From NCBI GenBank assembly GCA_047459075.1, contig VSCH01000004.1, positions 1 to 64,000 of the forward strand: a stretch of 64,000 nucleotides of DNA, read 5' to 3'. The notes beneath the pieces were generated by a model. It did no database searches and was not told where the DNA came from. It worked only from the letters and a program-made list of their open reading frames with translations. Position numbers and translations under genes: made by a program. Of the stretch, positions 1-9,736 are shown in pieces (within the stretch, counting starts at the first letter, position 1; every line of letters starts with the position of its first letter). The stretch comes from ZC4RG19 sp017577565. GTDB taxonomy: Bacteria > Actinomycetota > Acidimicrobiia > Acidimicrobiales > VFJN01.

Positions 1-1611
<1,611 letters not shown>

Positions 1612-1621
1612 GGCCGCTCAT

Positions 1622-1649
1622 CGTGGCAGCGGGTCACTCCGCTGCCACG
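1622..1649 (-). terminator. GC-rich hairpin before the ABC-F gene
   Basis: A perfect 11-bp inverted repeat (CGTGGCAGCGG, 6-nt loop, CCGCTGCCACG) lies between the beta-lactamase-fold gene and the ABC-F start codon. It ends 10 nt before the ATG and has no T-tract. It could terminate upstream transcription or act as a leader attenuator; ABC-F genes are often attenuation-controlled. Confidence 0.45.
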
Positions 1650-1696
1650 TGGATTTCGACCGGCCGCCCACCGCCCGCACCCGGCTGCGACCGCCG

Positions 1697-2473
1697 TCAC
1701 GCGGCGCGCAGGCGGTCCCGCAGCTGCGCGCCGAGGGCCCGCATGGCGGCGAGCACCGGGTCGCGCTCGTCACGGTCGGGCGGCCAGGCCGCGAGCACGG
1801 CGTAGGCGAGGGTGGTGCCCCCGGCCCGCAGCCACCCGACGTCGGCCCGGACGCCCGGGTCGGTCCCCGTCTTGTTGCGCAGCACCACACTCCGGTCCGC
1901 GGCCACGTGCGCCAGCGGGTCGAGGCCGAGCGCGCCGGCCACCATCGACAGGTCGGTCCCCGTCGCCAGCCACCCGTTGACCGTGGCCGAGACCTCGGCG
2001 GAGATGGCCGCCCCGGCGGCCAGCCGGGCGAACAGGCCGGCCAGCTCGGCGGCCGACCCCGACGACAGCGCCGGCGGGTCGGCCGGCGTGCGGACGTCGC
2101 GCACGACGTCGTGGAGGGCGGTGGCCCGCAGGCCGACCGACCGGGCGGTCGCGGCCACCGCGTCGAGCCCGACCCGCCGGAGCAGCACGTTGGTCGCGAG
2201 GTTGTCGCTCACCGCCGCCACCAGGACGGCCAGGTCGGCGACCGGCAGCGCCGGCACCCGCAGGTGCTGCCACAGCCCCGAGTCGCCGACGGCGTCCGCC
2301 GGCGTGCGGGGGAGCGGCTCGGCCGGGTCGAGCTCACCGGCGTGGACGCGCCGTGCGACCTCGACGAGCAGCAGCACCTTGCCGACGCTGGCGGTGGGCA
2401 GCACGGCGTCGGCGTCGAGGTCGAGGAGGACCTCGCCGTCCTCGACCTCGATCACGCACGCGCCCCAGGCCAC
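1697..2473 (-). CDS. Serine hydrolase of beta-lactamase class A fold
   Basis: Read from a GTG, this is a 258-residue protein with the penicillin-recognising triad: SVGK (SxxK, about 29-32), SDN (about 89-91) and KTG (about 201-203). That fits the Beta-lactamase2 family. Two things are odd. There is no signal peptide, although these enzymes normally act outside the membrane. The place where class A enzymes carry the deacylating Glu166 (about 34 residues after SDN) reads VVRD, with no glutamate. A true beta-lactamase is therefore doubtful; a cytoplasmic esterase or peptidase is as likely. The start is uncertain because no ATG lies between the upstream gene and the SxxK motif. It follows the epimerase gene by 52 nt and may be co-transcribed. 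Confidence 0.72.
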   Translation of the reverse strand: MAWGACVIEVEDGEVLLDLDADAVLPTASVGKVLLLVEVARRVHAGELDPAEPLPRTPADAVGDSGLWQHLRVPALPVADLAVLVAAVSDNLATNVLLRRVGLDAVAATARSVGLRATALHDVVRDVRTPADPPALSSGSAAELAGLFARLAAGAAISAEVSATVNGWLATGTDLSMVAGALGLDPLAHVAADRSVVLRNKTGTDPGVRADVGWLRAGGTTLAYAVLAAWPPDRDERDPVLAAMRALGAQLRDRLRAA

Positions 2474-2525
2474 CTCGGGGCCGGCCCGGCGGAGCGGGCC
2501 CGGGTCGAGCGGCCGGGCCGTGCGA

Positions 2526-2927
2526 CTACTCCTGGACCAGTTCGATGAGCGTGCCGAAGGCGGTCTTCGGGTGGATGAAGGCCACCGTCGTCCCCCGGCT
2601 GCCCGGGCGGGGCTGCTCGTCGATGACCCGCCCACCCTGGGCCTTGACCGCCTCGAGGGCGGCCGCGCAGTCGTCGACCCGGTAGCCGACGTGGTGGAGG
2701 CCCTCGCCGCGGCGCTCCAGGAACTTGGCGACGGGCGAGTCGGGGCGGGTCGGGGTGAGGAGCTGCACGTAGCTGTCCGCGACCTTGAGCAGCGCCTCCT
2801 CGACGCCGTCGGACTCGACCACCTCCCGGTGGTCGACCTCGGCGCCGAAGGTGTCGCGGTAGTACGCGATGGCGGCCTCGAGGTCGTTGACGGCGATGGC
2901 GACGTGGTCGATCTCGGTCAGGAGCAC
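2526..2927 (-). CDS. mce: Methylmalonyl-CoA epimerase
   Basis: This 133-residue VOC-superfamily protein interconverts (R)- and (S)-methylmalonyl-CoA, linking propionyl-CoA carboxylation to the mutase. It starts DHVAIAV with the N-terminal metal histidine. The second metal histidine lies in GLHHVGY and the C-terminal metal glutamate in LIELVQE; KTAFGTLIEL is typical of the family. The GTG start is chosen because a TAGGTT -10 box sits 6 nt upstream, implying a leaderless message. It diverges from the oxidoreductase gene across 24 bp. The crotonyl-CoA carboxylase/reductase gene about 1.2 kb away supports a role in ethylmalonyl-CoA/propionyl-CoA metabolism. Confidence 0.9.
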   Translation of the reverse strand: MLLTEIDHVAIAVNDLEAAIAYYRDTFGAEVDHREVVESDGVEEALLKVADSYVQLLTPTRPDSPVAKFLERRGEGLHHVGYRVDDCAAALEAVKAQGGRVIDEQPRPGSRGTTVAFIHPKTAFGTLIELVQE

Positions 2928-2933
2928 ACCGTG

Positions 2934-2939
2934 AACCTA
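2934..2939 (-). promoter_or_regulatory. -10 box of mce
   Basis: TAGGTT on the minus strand ends 6 nt before the GTG at 2927, so the transcript is predicted to begin at the start codon. It shares the TA step at 2938-2939 with the divergent -10 box on the plus strand. Confidence 0.6.
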
Positions 2940-2943
2940 GCGT
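2938..2943 (+). promoter_or_regulatory. -10 box of the Gfo/Idh/MocA gene
   Basis: TAGCGT on the plus strand lies 8 nt before the ATG at 2952. It overlaps the minus-strand -10 box of mce, forming a compact bidirectional promoter. Confidence 0.6.
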
Positions 2944-2951
2944 CACAGGTC

Positions 2952-4013
2952 ATGTCGGCATCCACACCGCCGCCCGTGCGGGTCGGGTTCTACGGCGCGG
3001 GCTTCATCTCCCAGTTCCACGTGGCCGCCCTGGCGGCGTCGTCGGTCCCGAACGAGATCGTGGCCGTCCACGACCCCGACGCCGAGCGGGCCGCCCGGTT
3101 CGCCGCCTCCCACGGCGGCCGGGCGGTCGGGGAGGACGAGCTGCTCGAGCTGGTCGACGCCGTCTACGTCGCCACCTGGACCTCGGAGCACCCCCGCCTG
3201 GTCGAGAAGGCCGCGGCCGCCGGCCGGGCCGTGTTCTGCGAGAAGCCCGTGGCCGTCGACGCCCCGACCGTCGAGCGCATGGTCGCCGCGGTCGAGCGCG
3301 CCGGGGTGGTCAACCAGGTCGGCCTGGTGCTGCGGTTCCTGCCGTCGTTCCGGTGGGTCCGGCACCTCGTGCGGGACGAGCAGGCCGGGCGGGTGCTGGC
3401 CGTCGTGTTCCGGGACGACCAGTACATCCCCAACCAGGGCGTCTACGGCTCGACCTGGCGGGTCGACGCGGCGCGGGCCGGTCGCGGCACCCTGCTGGAG
3501 CACTCGATCCACGACGTCGACATCCTCCAGTGGCTGCTCGGGCCGGTGTGCGCGGTGAGCGCGACGGCCCGCGAGGTCCACGGCCACCCCGGCATCGACG
3601 ACGTCGTCGTGGCCCGGCTCGACTTCGCCGGCGGCGCGTCGGCGTCGCTCGTGTCGGTGTGGCACGACATCCTCGAGCGCCCGAGCCTGCGGCGGGTGGA
3701 GGTGTTCTGCGAGCGGCTGTACGTCGCGCTGGAGGGCGATGTCGCCGGCCCCGTCCGGTGGCGCTTCGCCGGCGAGGAGGAGCAGGTGCTCGAGGGCGAC
3801 GAGCTGCGGACGGCGATCGCCGAGGCCGGGGACGTGGGCACCGTCAACTCGGCGACGGCGTTCCTGTCGGCGGTGCGGGACGGCAGGCCGGCCGAGCCGT
3901 CCCTCGCCGACGCCCTGCCCGCGCACCGGGCCGTCGACGCCCTCTACCGGTCGGCCGGCGCCGGCGGCGCGGTCGTGCGGCTGGACCACGACCAGGTGGA
4001 CGCCCCGGCCTGA
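2952..4013 (+). CDS. Gfo/Idh/MocA family NAD(P)-dependent oxidoreductase
   Basis: This 353-residue cytosolic oxidoreductase has an N-terminal Rossmann fold (VGFYGAGFIS, about 11-20), the family EKP motif in FCEKPVAVD at about 100, and HSIHDVDILQWLLG in the C-terminal catalytic half. The family oxidises or reduces sugars, inositols or related diols; the substrate cannot be read from sequence. The ATG start is 8 nt after a -10 box. A GTG at 2931 is in frame but lies upstream of that box. It is convergent with the crotonyl-CoA carboxylase/reductase gene, with a strong hairpin between them. Confidence 0.85.
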   Translation: MSASTPPPVRVGFYGAGFISQFHVAALAASSVPNEIVAVHDPDAERAARFAASHGGRAVGEDELLELVDAVYVATWTSEHPRLVEKAAAAGRAVFCEKPVAVDAPTVERMVAAVERAGVVNQVGLVLRFLPSFRWVRHLVRDEQAGRVLAVVFRDDQYIPNQGVYGSTWRVDAARAGRGTLLEHSIHDVDILQWLLGPVCAVSATAREVHGHPGIDDVVVARLDFAGGASASLVSVWHDILERPSLRRVEVFCERLYVALEGDVAGPVRWRFAGEEEQVLEGDELRTAIAEAGDVGTVNSATAFLSAVRDGRPAEPSLADALPAHRAVDALYRSAGAGGAVVRLDHDQVDAPA

Positions 4014-4024
4014 CGCCGGGCGCG

Positions 4025-4060
4025 GGACCGGGCCGGCCCCCGCCGGGGCCGGCCCGGTCC
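4025..4060. terminator. Bidirectional hairpin terminator
   Basis: A perfect 16-bp inverted repeat (left arm GGACCGGGCCGGCCCC) with a 4-nt CGCC loop sits in the 75-nt gap between two convergent genes. It is placed to end transcripts from both sides. There is no T-tract, as is common in actinobacteria. Confidence 0.75.
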
Positions 4061-4088
4061 GCTCGGACGTCTCCGGTGCGCCCGCCGG

Positions 4089-5438
4089 CTACAGCTCGCC
4101 GCGGGCGTGGCGCTGGAACAGCGTGAGGCGGTCCTCGCCGATCCGCTCGCGCTTCTCGGGGTCGGCGACGCCCTGGCCGGGCTCGGGCGCCAGGCAGAGC
4201 ACGGCGAGCTTGCCCTCGGCCTCGTTGCGGTGCACCGCCCGGGCGGCCTCGCCGACCTGGTCGAGCGTGTAGACCGCCGACATCACCGGGTGGATGGCGC
4301 CCTTGTCGATGAGGCGGTTCATCTCCCACGCCTCCTGGTAGTTGGCGAAGTGGCTGGAGACGATCCGCTTCAGCTTCATCCACAGGTGGCGGTTGTCGTA
4401 CTCGATCATGTAGCCGCTGGTGGCGGCGCAGGTGACGATCGTCCCGCCCCGCTTGGCGATGAACACCGAGGCGCCCATGGTCTGGCGGCCGGGGTGCTCG
4501 AAGACGATGTCGGGGTCCTCGCCGACCAGCTCGCGCACCTTCTTGCCCAGGCGGCGCCACTCGCTCTCGTCCTGGGTGTGCTCGTCCTTCCAGAACCGGT
4601 AGCCCTCGGCCTTGCGGTCGATGACGTGCTCGCAGCCCATGGCGTTGAGCAGGCGGGCCCGGTCGGGGCTGGACACGACGCCGACCGGCGTGCCGCCGCC
4701 GTTGAGGACGAGCTGGGTGGCGTAGGCGCCGATGCCGCCGGTGGCGCCCCAGATGAACACGACGTCGCCCTGCTTCATGCGGGCGCCGTGGCGGCCGACG
4801 AGCATGCGGTAGCTGGTCGAGGCGCACAGCCCGTTGACCGCGGCCTCCTCCCAGGTGAGGTGCTCGGGCTTGGGCATGAGCTGGTTGGCCTTGACGATCG
4901 CCAGCTCGGCCAGCCCGCCGAAGTTCGACTCGAAGCCCCAGATGCGCTGGTTGGCGGCGAGCATCGAGTCGTCGTGGGCGGAGGGGTCCTGGTCGTCGAC
5001 GTAGTTGCAGTGGACGACGACCCGGTCGCCGGGCTTCCAGTTGCGCACCGCCGAGCCGACCCGCAGGACGACGCCCGAGGCGTCGGACCCGACGACGTGG
5101 TAGTCGCGGGCGTGGCGGGCGCCCCACACCGACTCGCGGCCCAGCCGGTCGAGGAAGCCGAAGGTGGGGAGCGGCTCGAAGATCGAGGTCCACACCGTGT
5201 TGAAGTTGATCGAGCTGGCCATCACGGCGAGGTAGACCTCGTCGGGGGCAAGCTCGGGGGTCGGCACCTCGCCGACGTGCAGCGACTTGCGGGGATCCTT
5301 CTCCTCCGACGGCACGCCTTCCCACATGTCCTGCTCGCTGCGCAGCACGTGCGCGGCCCGGTAGCTCTCCGGGATGGGGAGCGCGGCGATCTCGTCGCCC
5401 GGCGCGCCCTCTTGGATGGCCTCGAGGATCTCCTGCAT
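4089..5438 (-). CDS. ccr: Crotonyl-CoA carboxylase/reductase
   Basis: This 449-residue zinc-less MDR-superfamily enzyme catalyses NADPH-dependent reductive carboxylation of crotonyl-CoA to ethylmalonyl-CoA, the key step of the ethylmalonyl-CoA pathway and a source of polyketide extender units. Diagnostic stretches include ASSINFNTVWTSIFEP, the NADPH loop WGATGGIGAYATQL, FEHPGRQTMGASVF and SSHFANYQEAWEMNRL. The length matches the family. The ATG at 5438 is preferred over upstream frame extensions because a TACGTT -10 box lies 7 nt before it. The methylmalonyl-CoA epimerase gene and a thiolase gene nearby fit the same acyl-CoA route. Confidence 0.94.
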   Translation of the reverse strand: MQEILEAIQEGAPGDEIAALPIPESYRAAHVLRSEQDMWEGVPSEEKDPRKSLHVGEVPTPELAPDEVYLAVMASSINFNTVWTSIFEPLPTFGFLDRLGRESVWGARHARDYHVVGSDASGVVLRVGSAVRNWKPGDRVVVHCNYVDDQDPSAHDDSMLAANQRIWGFESNFGGLAELAIVKANQLMPKPEHLTWEEAAVNGLCASTSYRMLVGRHGARMKQGDVVFIWGATGGIGAYATQLVLNGGGTPVGVVSSPDRARLLNAMGCEHVIDRKAEGYRFWKDEHTQDESEWRRLGKKVRELVGEDPDIVFEHPGRQTMGASVFIAKRGGTIVTCAATSGYMIEYDNRHLWMKLKRIVSSHFANYQEAWEMNRLIDKGAIHPVMSAVYTLDQVGEAARAVHRNEAEGKLAVLCLAPEPGQGVADPEKRERIGEDRLTLFQRHARGEL

Positions 5439-5445
5439 GGCGGGC

Positions 5446-5451
5446 AACGTA
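5446..5451 (-). promoter_or_regulatory. -10 box of ccr
   Basis: TACGTT on the minus strand lies 7 nt before the ATG at 5438, predicting a leaderless transcript. Confidence 0.6.
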
Positions 5452-5715
5452 CTCGCGGGTAACCGGCCGCTCCACCAGGGGGTCGGGCCCGCGAGCGGCC
5501 ACGCGGCGCCGCCTCGCGACCGCCCTCGGCGCGCCGTCTGTTGCACCGGGCACAGGGAGCGACAACTATGCTCCCACCGCGCTGGGGCCGGGCCGCGAGG
5601 GCCCGCGCCGGGAGACAGTGCGGGCCGAACGCAAGAGGACGACGCTGCGCGGGGTCCGGCCGCGTGCGGCACCTGCGACCCGGACAGGGGCAACGCCCGA
5701 GGGGGAAGGGTTTCG

Positions 5716-8304
5716 ATGGCGAGTGAGACGCCCAACCGGGGCGGCGAGAGCACCCAGGCGGACGGTCGGGCCGCGGAGGGCACGACCGGCTCGGGCCGCG
5801 GCTACCACGTCGAGATCTTCCTGATCTGCCTGGCCTCGCTGCTGCTCGAGATCAGCTACACGCGGATCGTCTCGTTCAAGCTCTTCTACTACTACACGTA
5901 CCTCGTCATCGGGCTCGCGCTGCTCGGCATCGGCACGGGCAGCGTGGTCGTCTCCCTGTCCAAGAGCCTCAAGCGCGCGAGCACCGACGCCATCGTCACG
6001 GTCGGCTCGCTGGTCGGCGCCGCCTTCGTCTTCGTCGGCTACATCGTCGTCGCCCGGCTGTCCGTGGCCTCGCTGGCGGTGTGGGACTACGGCAGCGGCG
6101 ACTCGTACTGGAACACCGGGATGATCCTGGTGCTCTGCCTGGCCCTCTTCGCGTCGTTCGTGCCGATCGGCGTGATGATCTCGACGCTGTTCTCCCGGCG
6201 CACGGAGGGCATCAACAAGCTCTACTTCGCCGACCTGGTCGGCGCCGGCGTCGCCTGCGCCGTGGTCGTGTTCCTGATGAACGGCATCGGCCCCGCTCGC
6301 ACGATCATGCTCGCCGGCGCGGTCCTGGCCGCGGTGGCGCTGCGGCTCGCCTTGGCCGACCAGGACCAGGTCACCGCCGTGCTGTCCGGCGTCGCCACCG
6401 TGGGGCTGGTGGTGCTGACGGTCGCGCCGAGCCTGCCGGGCCCGCTGGGCGTCGACCCGCTGCCGGACGTCCGCACCGACGTCGACAAGCACTACAAGGG
6501 CGGCGGCGTCACCTCCCGGTGGAGCGCCATCTTCCGGGTCGACGTCGTCGACCTCGGCGACACCCTGCTGCTCGAGCACGACGGCATGCTCGGGTCGGTC
6601 ATCAAGGAGTGGGACGGCGACCGGGCCAGCCTCAGCCGCTTCGACTTCGACCGGGACGCCCGCTCGTTCCCCTTCGACGTGCTGGGCGAACCGCCGGAGA
6701 AGGTCATGATCATCGGGGCGGCCGGCGGCCACGAGATCCTGGCCTCCCTCTACTACGAGGCCGGCCAGATCGACGCGATCGAGCTCAACCCCGTCACCCA
6801 CGACCTCGTCACCGACACCTTCGCCGACTACAACGGCCACCTCGCCGAGCAGCCGGAGGTCAACTACGAGAACGGCGACGGCCGCTCGTACCTGGCCCGC
6901 AGCGGCGACGAGTACGACCTCGTCTGGTACCCGGCGCCCGACAGCTACGCGGCCTCCAACGCGGCCACGGCCGGCGCCTTCGTGCTGTCGGAGAGCTACC
7001 TCTACACGGCCGACGCCATCGAGGAGACGCTCGACCACCTGACCGACGACGGCATCCTCGCCGCCCAGTTCGGCGAGCCGAACTGGGCGGTCAAGTCCAA
7101 CCGCACGACGCGCTACGTGGCCACGGCCCGCAAGGCCCTCGAGGACTTCGGGGTCGAGAACCCCGAGGACCACGTCATGGTCTCCACCTTCGGGCTCGAG
7201 GGCAACGCCCGGCTGGCGACCATCCTCGTGAAGAAGACGCCCTTCACGCAGGAGGAGATCGACACCTTCGCCGCCCAGGACGACGAGGTGCCGGGCACCG
7301 AGCTGCAGTACGCGCCCGGCCACGAGCGCGACAACAACGTCACCCGGGCCATCACCCTGCCGGAGGACGAGCTCGACGACTTCTTCGCCGACCACCCCTA
7401 CGCGGTCACGCCGATCACCGACGACGCGCCGTTCTTCTGGCACTTCGCCCGGTTCCGCGACGTGCTCGCCAACTTCGGCGACCCCATCGACCGCTTCGAC
7501 CCCGAGGACTCCATCGGCGAGCGGGTGGTGCTCCTGCTGCTGGCCATCGCCACGGTGATGGCGGCGGTGTTCCTGCTGCTGCCGTTCGTCACCATGCGTA
7601 AGGTGTGGCGGCAGCTGCCGCGCAAGGGCACCTCGGCGCTCTACTTCGCGGCGCTGGGCTTCGGCTTCATGTTCTTCGAGATCTCGCTCATCCAGCGCCT
7701 GATCCTGTTCCTCGGCTATCCGACCTACTCGCTCACGGTCACGCTGGCGTCGCTGCTCATCTTCACCGGCGTCGGCGCCCTCCTCAGCGCCCGGCTCCGG
7801 GCCGTGCCGCAGCGCATCGTCCCGGTGCTCGCCCCGGTCGTCGTGGCGCTCGGGCTCCTCTACCTGCTCGCGCTGCCGAGGATCACCGACGGACTCCTCA
7901 CCACCCCGCTCGGGCTCCGGGTGCTCGTCGCCTTCGTGGTGCTGGCGCCGCTCGGCGTCACGCTGGGCATGTTCATGCCGCTCGGCCTCGGTGCCGTGTC
8001 CCAGCTCACCGAGCACGGCGAGGAGTACGTCGCCTGGGGCTGGGCGGTCAACGGCTTCGCCTCGGTCATCGGCTCGGTGCTGACCACGGTCCTCGCCATG
8101 ATCATCGGCTTCCGGTCCGTGCTGGTGCTCTCGATCGTCGTCTACCTGGCGGCGCTCCTGCTGCTCCGGCGCCTGTGGCAGCCGCTCGTCGAGCGGCCGC
8201 CGGCCGTGGCGGTCGCCGTGGCGGGCCCGGACGGCGACGGGGGCGGCGCGGCCGGGGCCGAGCTCGTCGCCACCCCCGGTGACGGGGAGCGCGGCACCGA
8301 CTGA
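5716..8304 (+). CDS. Polytopic membrane protein with spermidine-synthase-like domain
   Basis: This 862-residue protein has three parts. Residues about 33-270 form a block of membrane helices beginning EIFLICLASLLLEISYTRIVSF. Residues about 290-600 form a soluble domain with a SAM-type nucleotide motif (KVMIIGAAGGHEI, about 329) and AIELNP, as in spermidine synthase-like proteins. The C-terminal third is a second hydrophobic block. Membrane-fused spermidine-synthase-like proteins are widespread and mostly uncharacterised, so aminopropyl transfer is not assured. The ATG is chosen because conserved hydrophobic sequence begins soon after and GGGGGAAGGG lies just upstream. The 277-nt region before it holds no gene. 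Confidence 0.78.
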   Translation: MASETPNRGGESTQADGRAAEGTTGSGRGYHVEIFLICLASLLLEISYTRIVSFKLFYYYTYLVIGLALLGIGTGSVVVSLSKSLKRASTDAIVTVGSLVGAAFVFVGYIVVARLSVASLAVWDYGSGDSYWNTGMILVLCLALFASFVPIGVMISTLFSRRTEGINKLYFADLVGAGVACAVVVFLMNGIGPARTIMLAGAVLAAVALRLALADQDQVTAVLSGVATVGLVVLTVAPSLPGPLGVDPLPDVRTDVDKHYKGGGVTSRWSAIFRVDVVDLGDTLLLEHDGMLGSVIKEWDGDRASLSRFDFDRDARSFPFDVLGEPPEKVMIIGAAGGHEILASLYYEAGQIDAIELNPVTHDLVTDTFADYNGHLAEQPEVNYENGDGRSYLARSGDEYDLVWYPAPDSYAASNAATAGAFVLSESYLYTADAIEETLDHLTDDGILAAQFGEPNWAVKSNRTTRYVATARKALEDFGVENPEDHVMVSTFGLEGNARLATILVKKTPFTQEEIDTFAAQDDEVPGTELQYAPGHERDNNVTRAITLPEDELDDFFADHPYAVTPITDDAPFFWHFARFRDVLANFGDPIDRFDPEDSIGERVVLLLLAIATVMAAVFLLLPFVTMRKVWRQLPRKGTSALYFAALGFGFMFFEISLIQRLILFLGYPTYSLTVTLASLLIFTGVGALLSARLRAVPQRIVPVLAPVVVALGLLYLLALPRITDGLLTTPLGLRVLVAFVVLAPLGVTLGMFMPLGLGAVSQLTEHGEEYVAWGWAVNGFASVIGSVLTTVLAMIIGFRSVLVLSIVVYLAALLLLRRLWQPLVERPPAVAVAVAGPDGDGGGAAGAELVATPGDGERGTD

Positions 8305-8338
8305 CGACCGGGCGTGACGCCGGCCACCCGTCGACTTC

Positions 8339-8353
8339 GGTCACCAGGTGACC
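8339..8353. promoter_or_regulatory. Palindromic operator upstream of the thiolase gene
   Basis: GGTCACC-A-GGTGACC is a perfect 7-bp-arm palindrome ending 6 nt before the -10 box at 8360. It occupies the -35/-10 spacer, a typical repressor position. No regulator gene is adjacent. Confidence 0.5.
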
Positions 8354-8359
8354 GGTGGG

Positions 8360-8365
8360 TAGGCT
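8360..8365 (+). promoter_or_regulatory. -10 box of the thiolase gene
   Basis: TAGGCT lies 39 nt before the ATG at 8405, leaving a short leader with a GGGGGA ribosome binding site at 8395-8400. Confidence 0.5.
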
Positions 8366-8404
8366 CGGCCCCGTTGCAGGACGACCGACTCCTTGGGGGA
8401 TGAC

Positions 8405-9583
<1,179 letters not shown>

Positions 9584-9599
9584 CGGCGATCTGACGGCA

Positions 9600-9630
9600 C
9601 CCCGCCGGGCCCGGCCGAGGCCCGGCGGGG
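9600..9630 (+). terminator. Hairpin after the thiolase gene
   Basis: An 11-bp inverted repeat (CCCCGCCGGGC with a 9-nt loop) begins 17 nt after the stop codon and has no T-tract. Confidence 0.6.
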
Positions 9631-9736
9631 CGCGCAGGTCCCGTACGCGTCGGGGACCCTGCGGCCGCGCGCACGTCCGGCGTGGCGCGGCCGGGGAGGC
9701 GGGCGGTCGACCCCGGCCCGACGGGCCGCACGACGC

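Noticed and set aside
5541..5570. TTGCAC-N18-ACTATG as a promoter for the spermidine-synthase-like gene
   Set aside because: Both boxes match consensus weakly (about 3-4 of 6) and the predicted leader would be about 140 nt; not distinguishable from chance.
5616..5715. A riboswitch of a known class in the leader before the spermidine-synthase-like gene
   Set aside because: Fragments resembling SAH or cyclic-di-GMP riboswitch strings are present, but the consensus cores and pairing are not.
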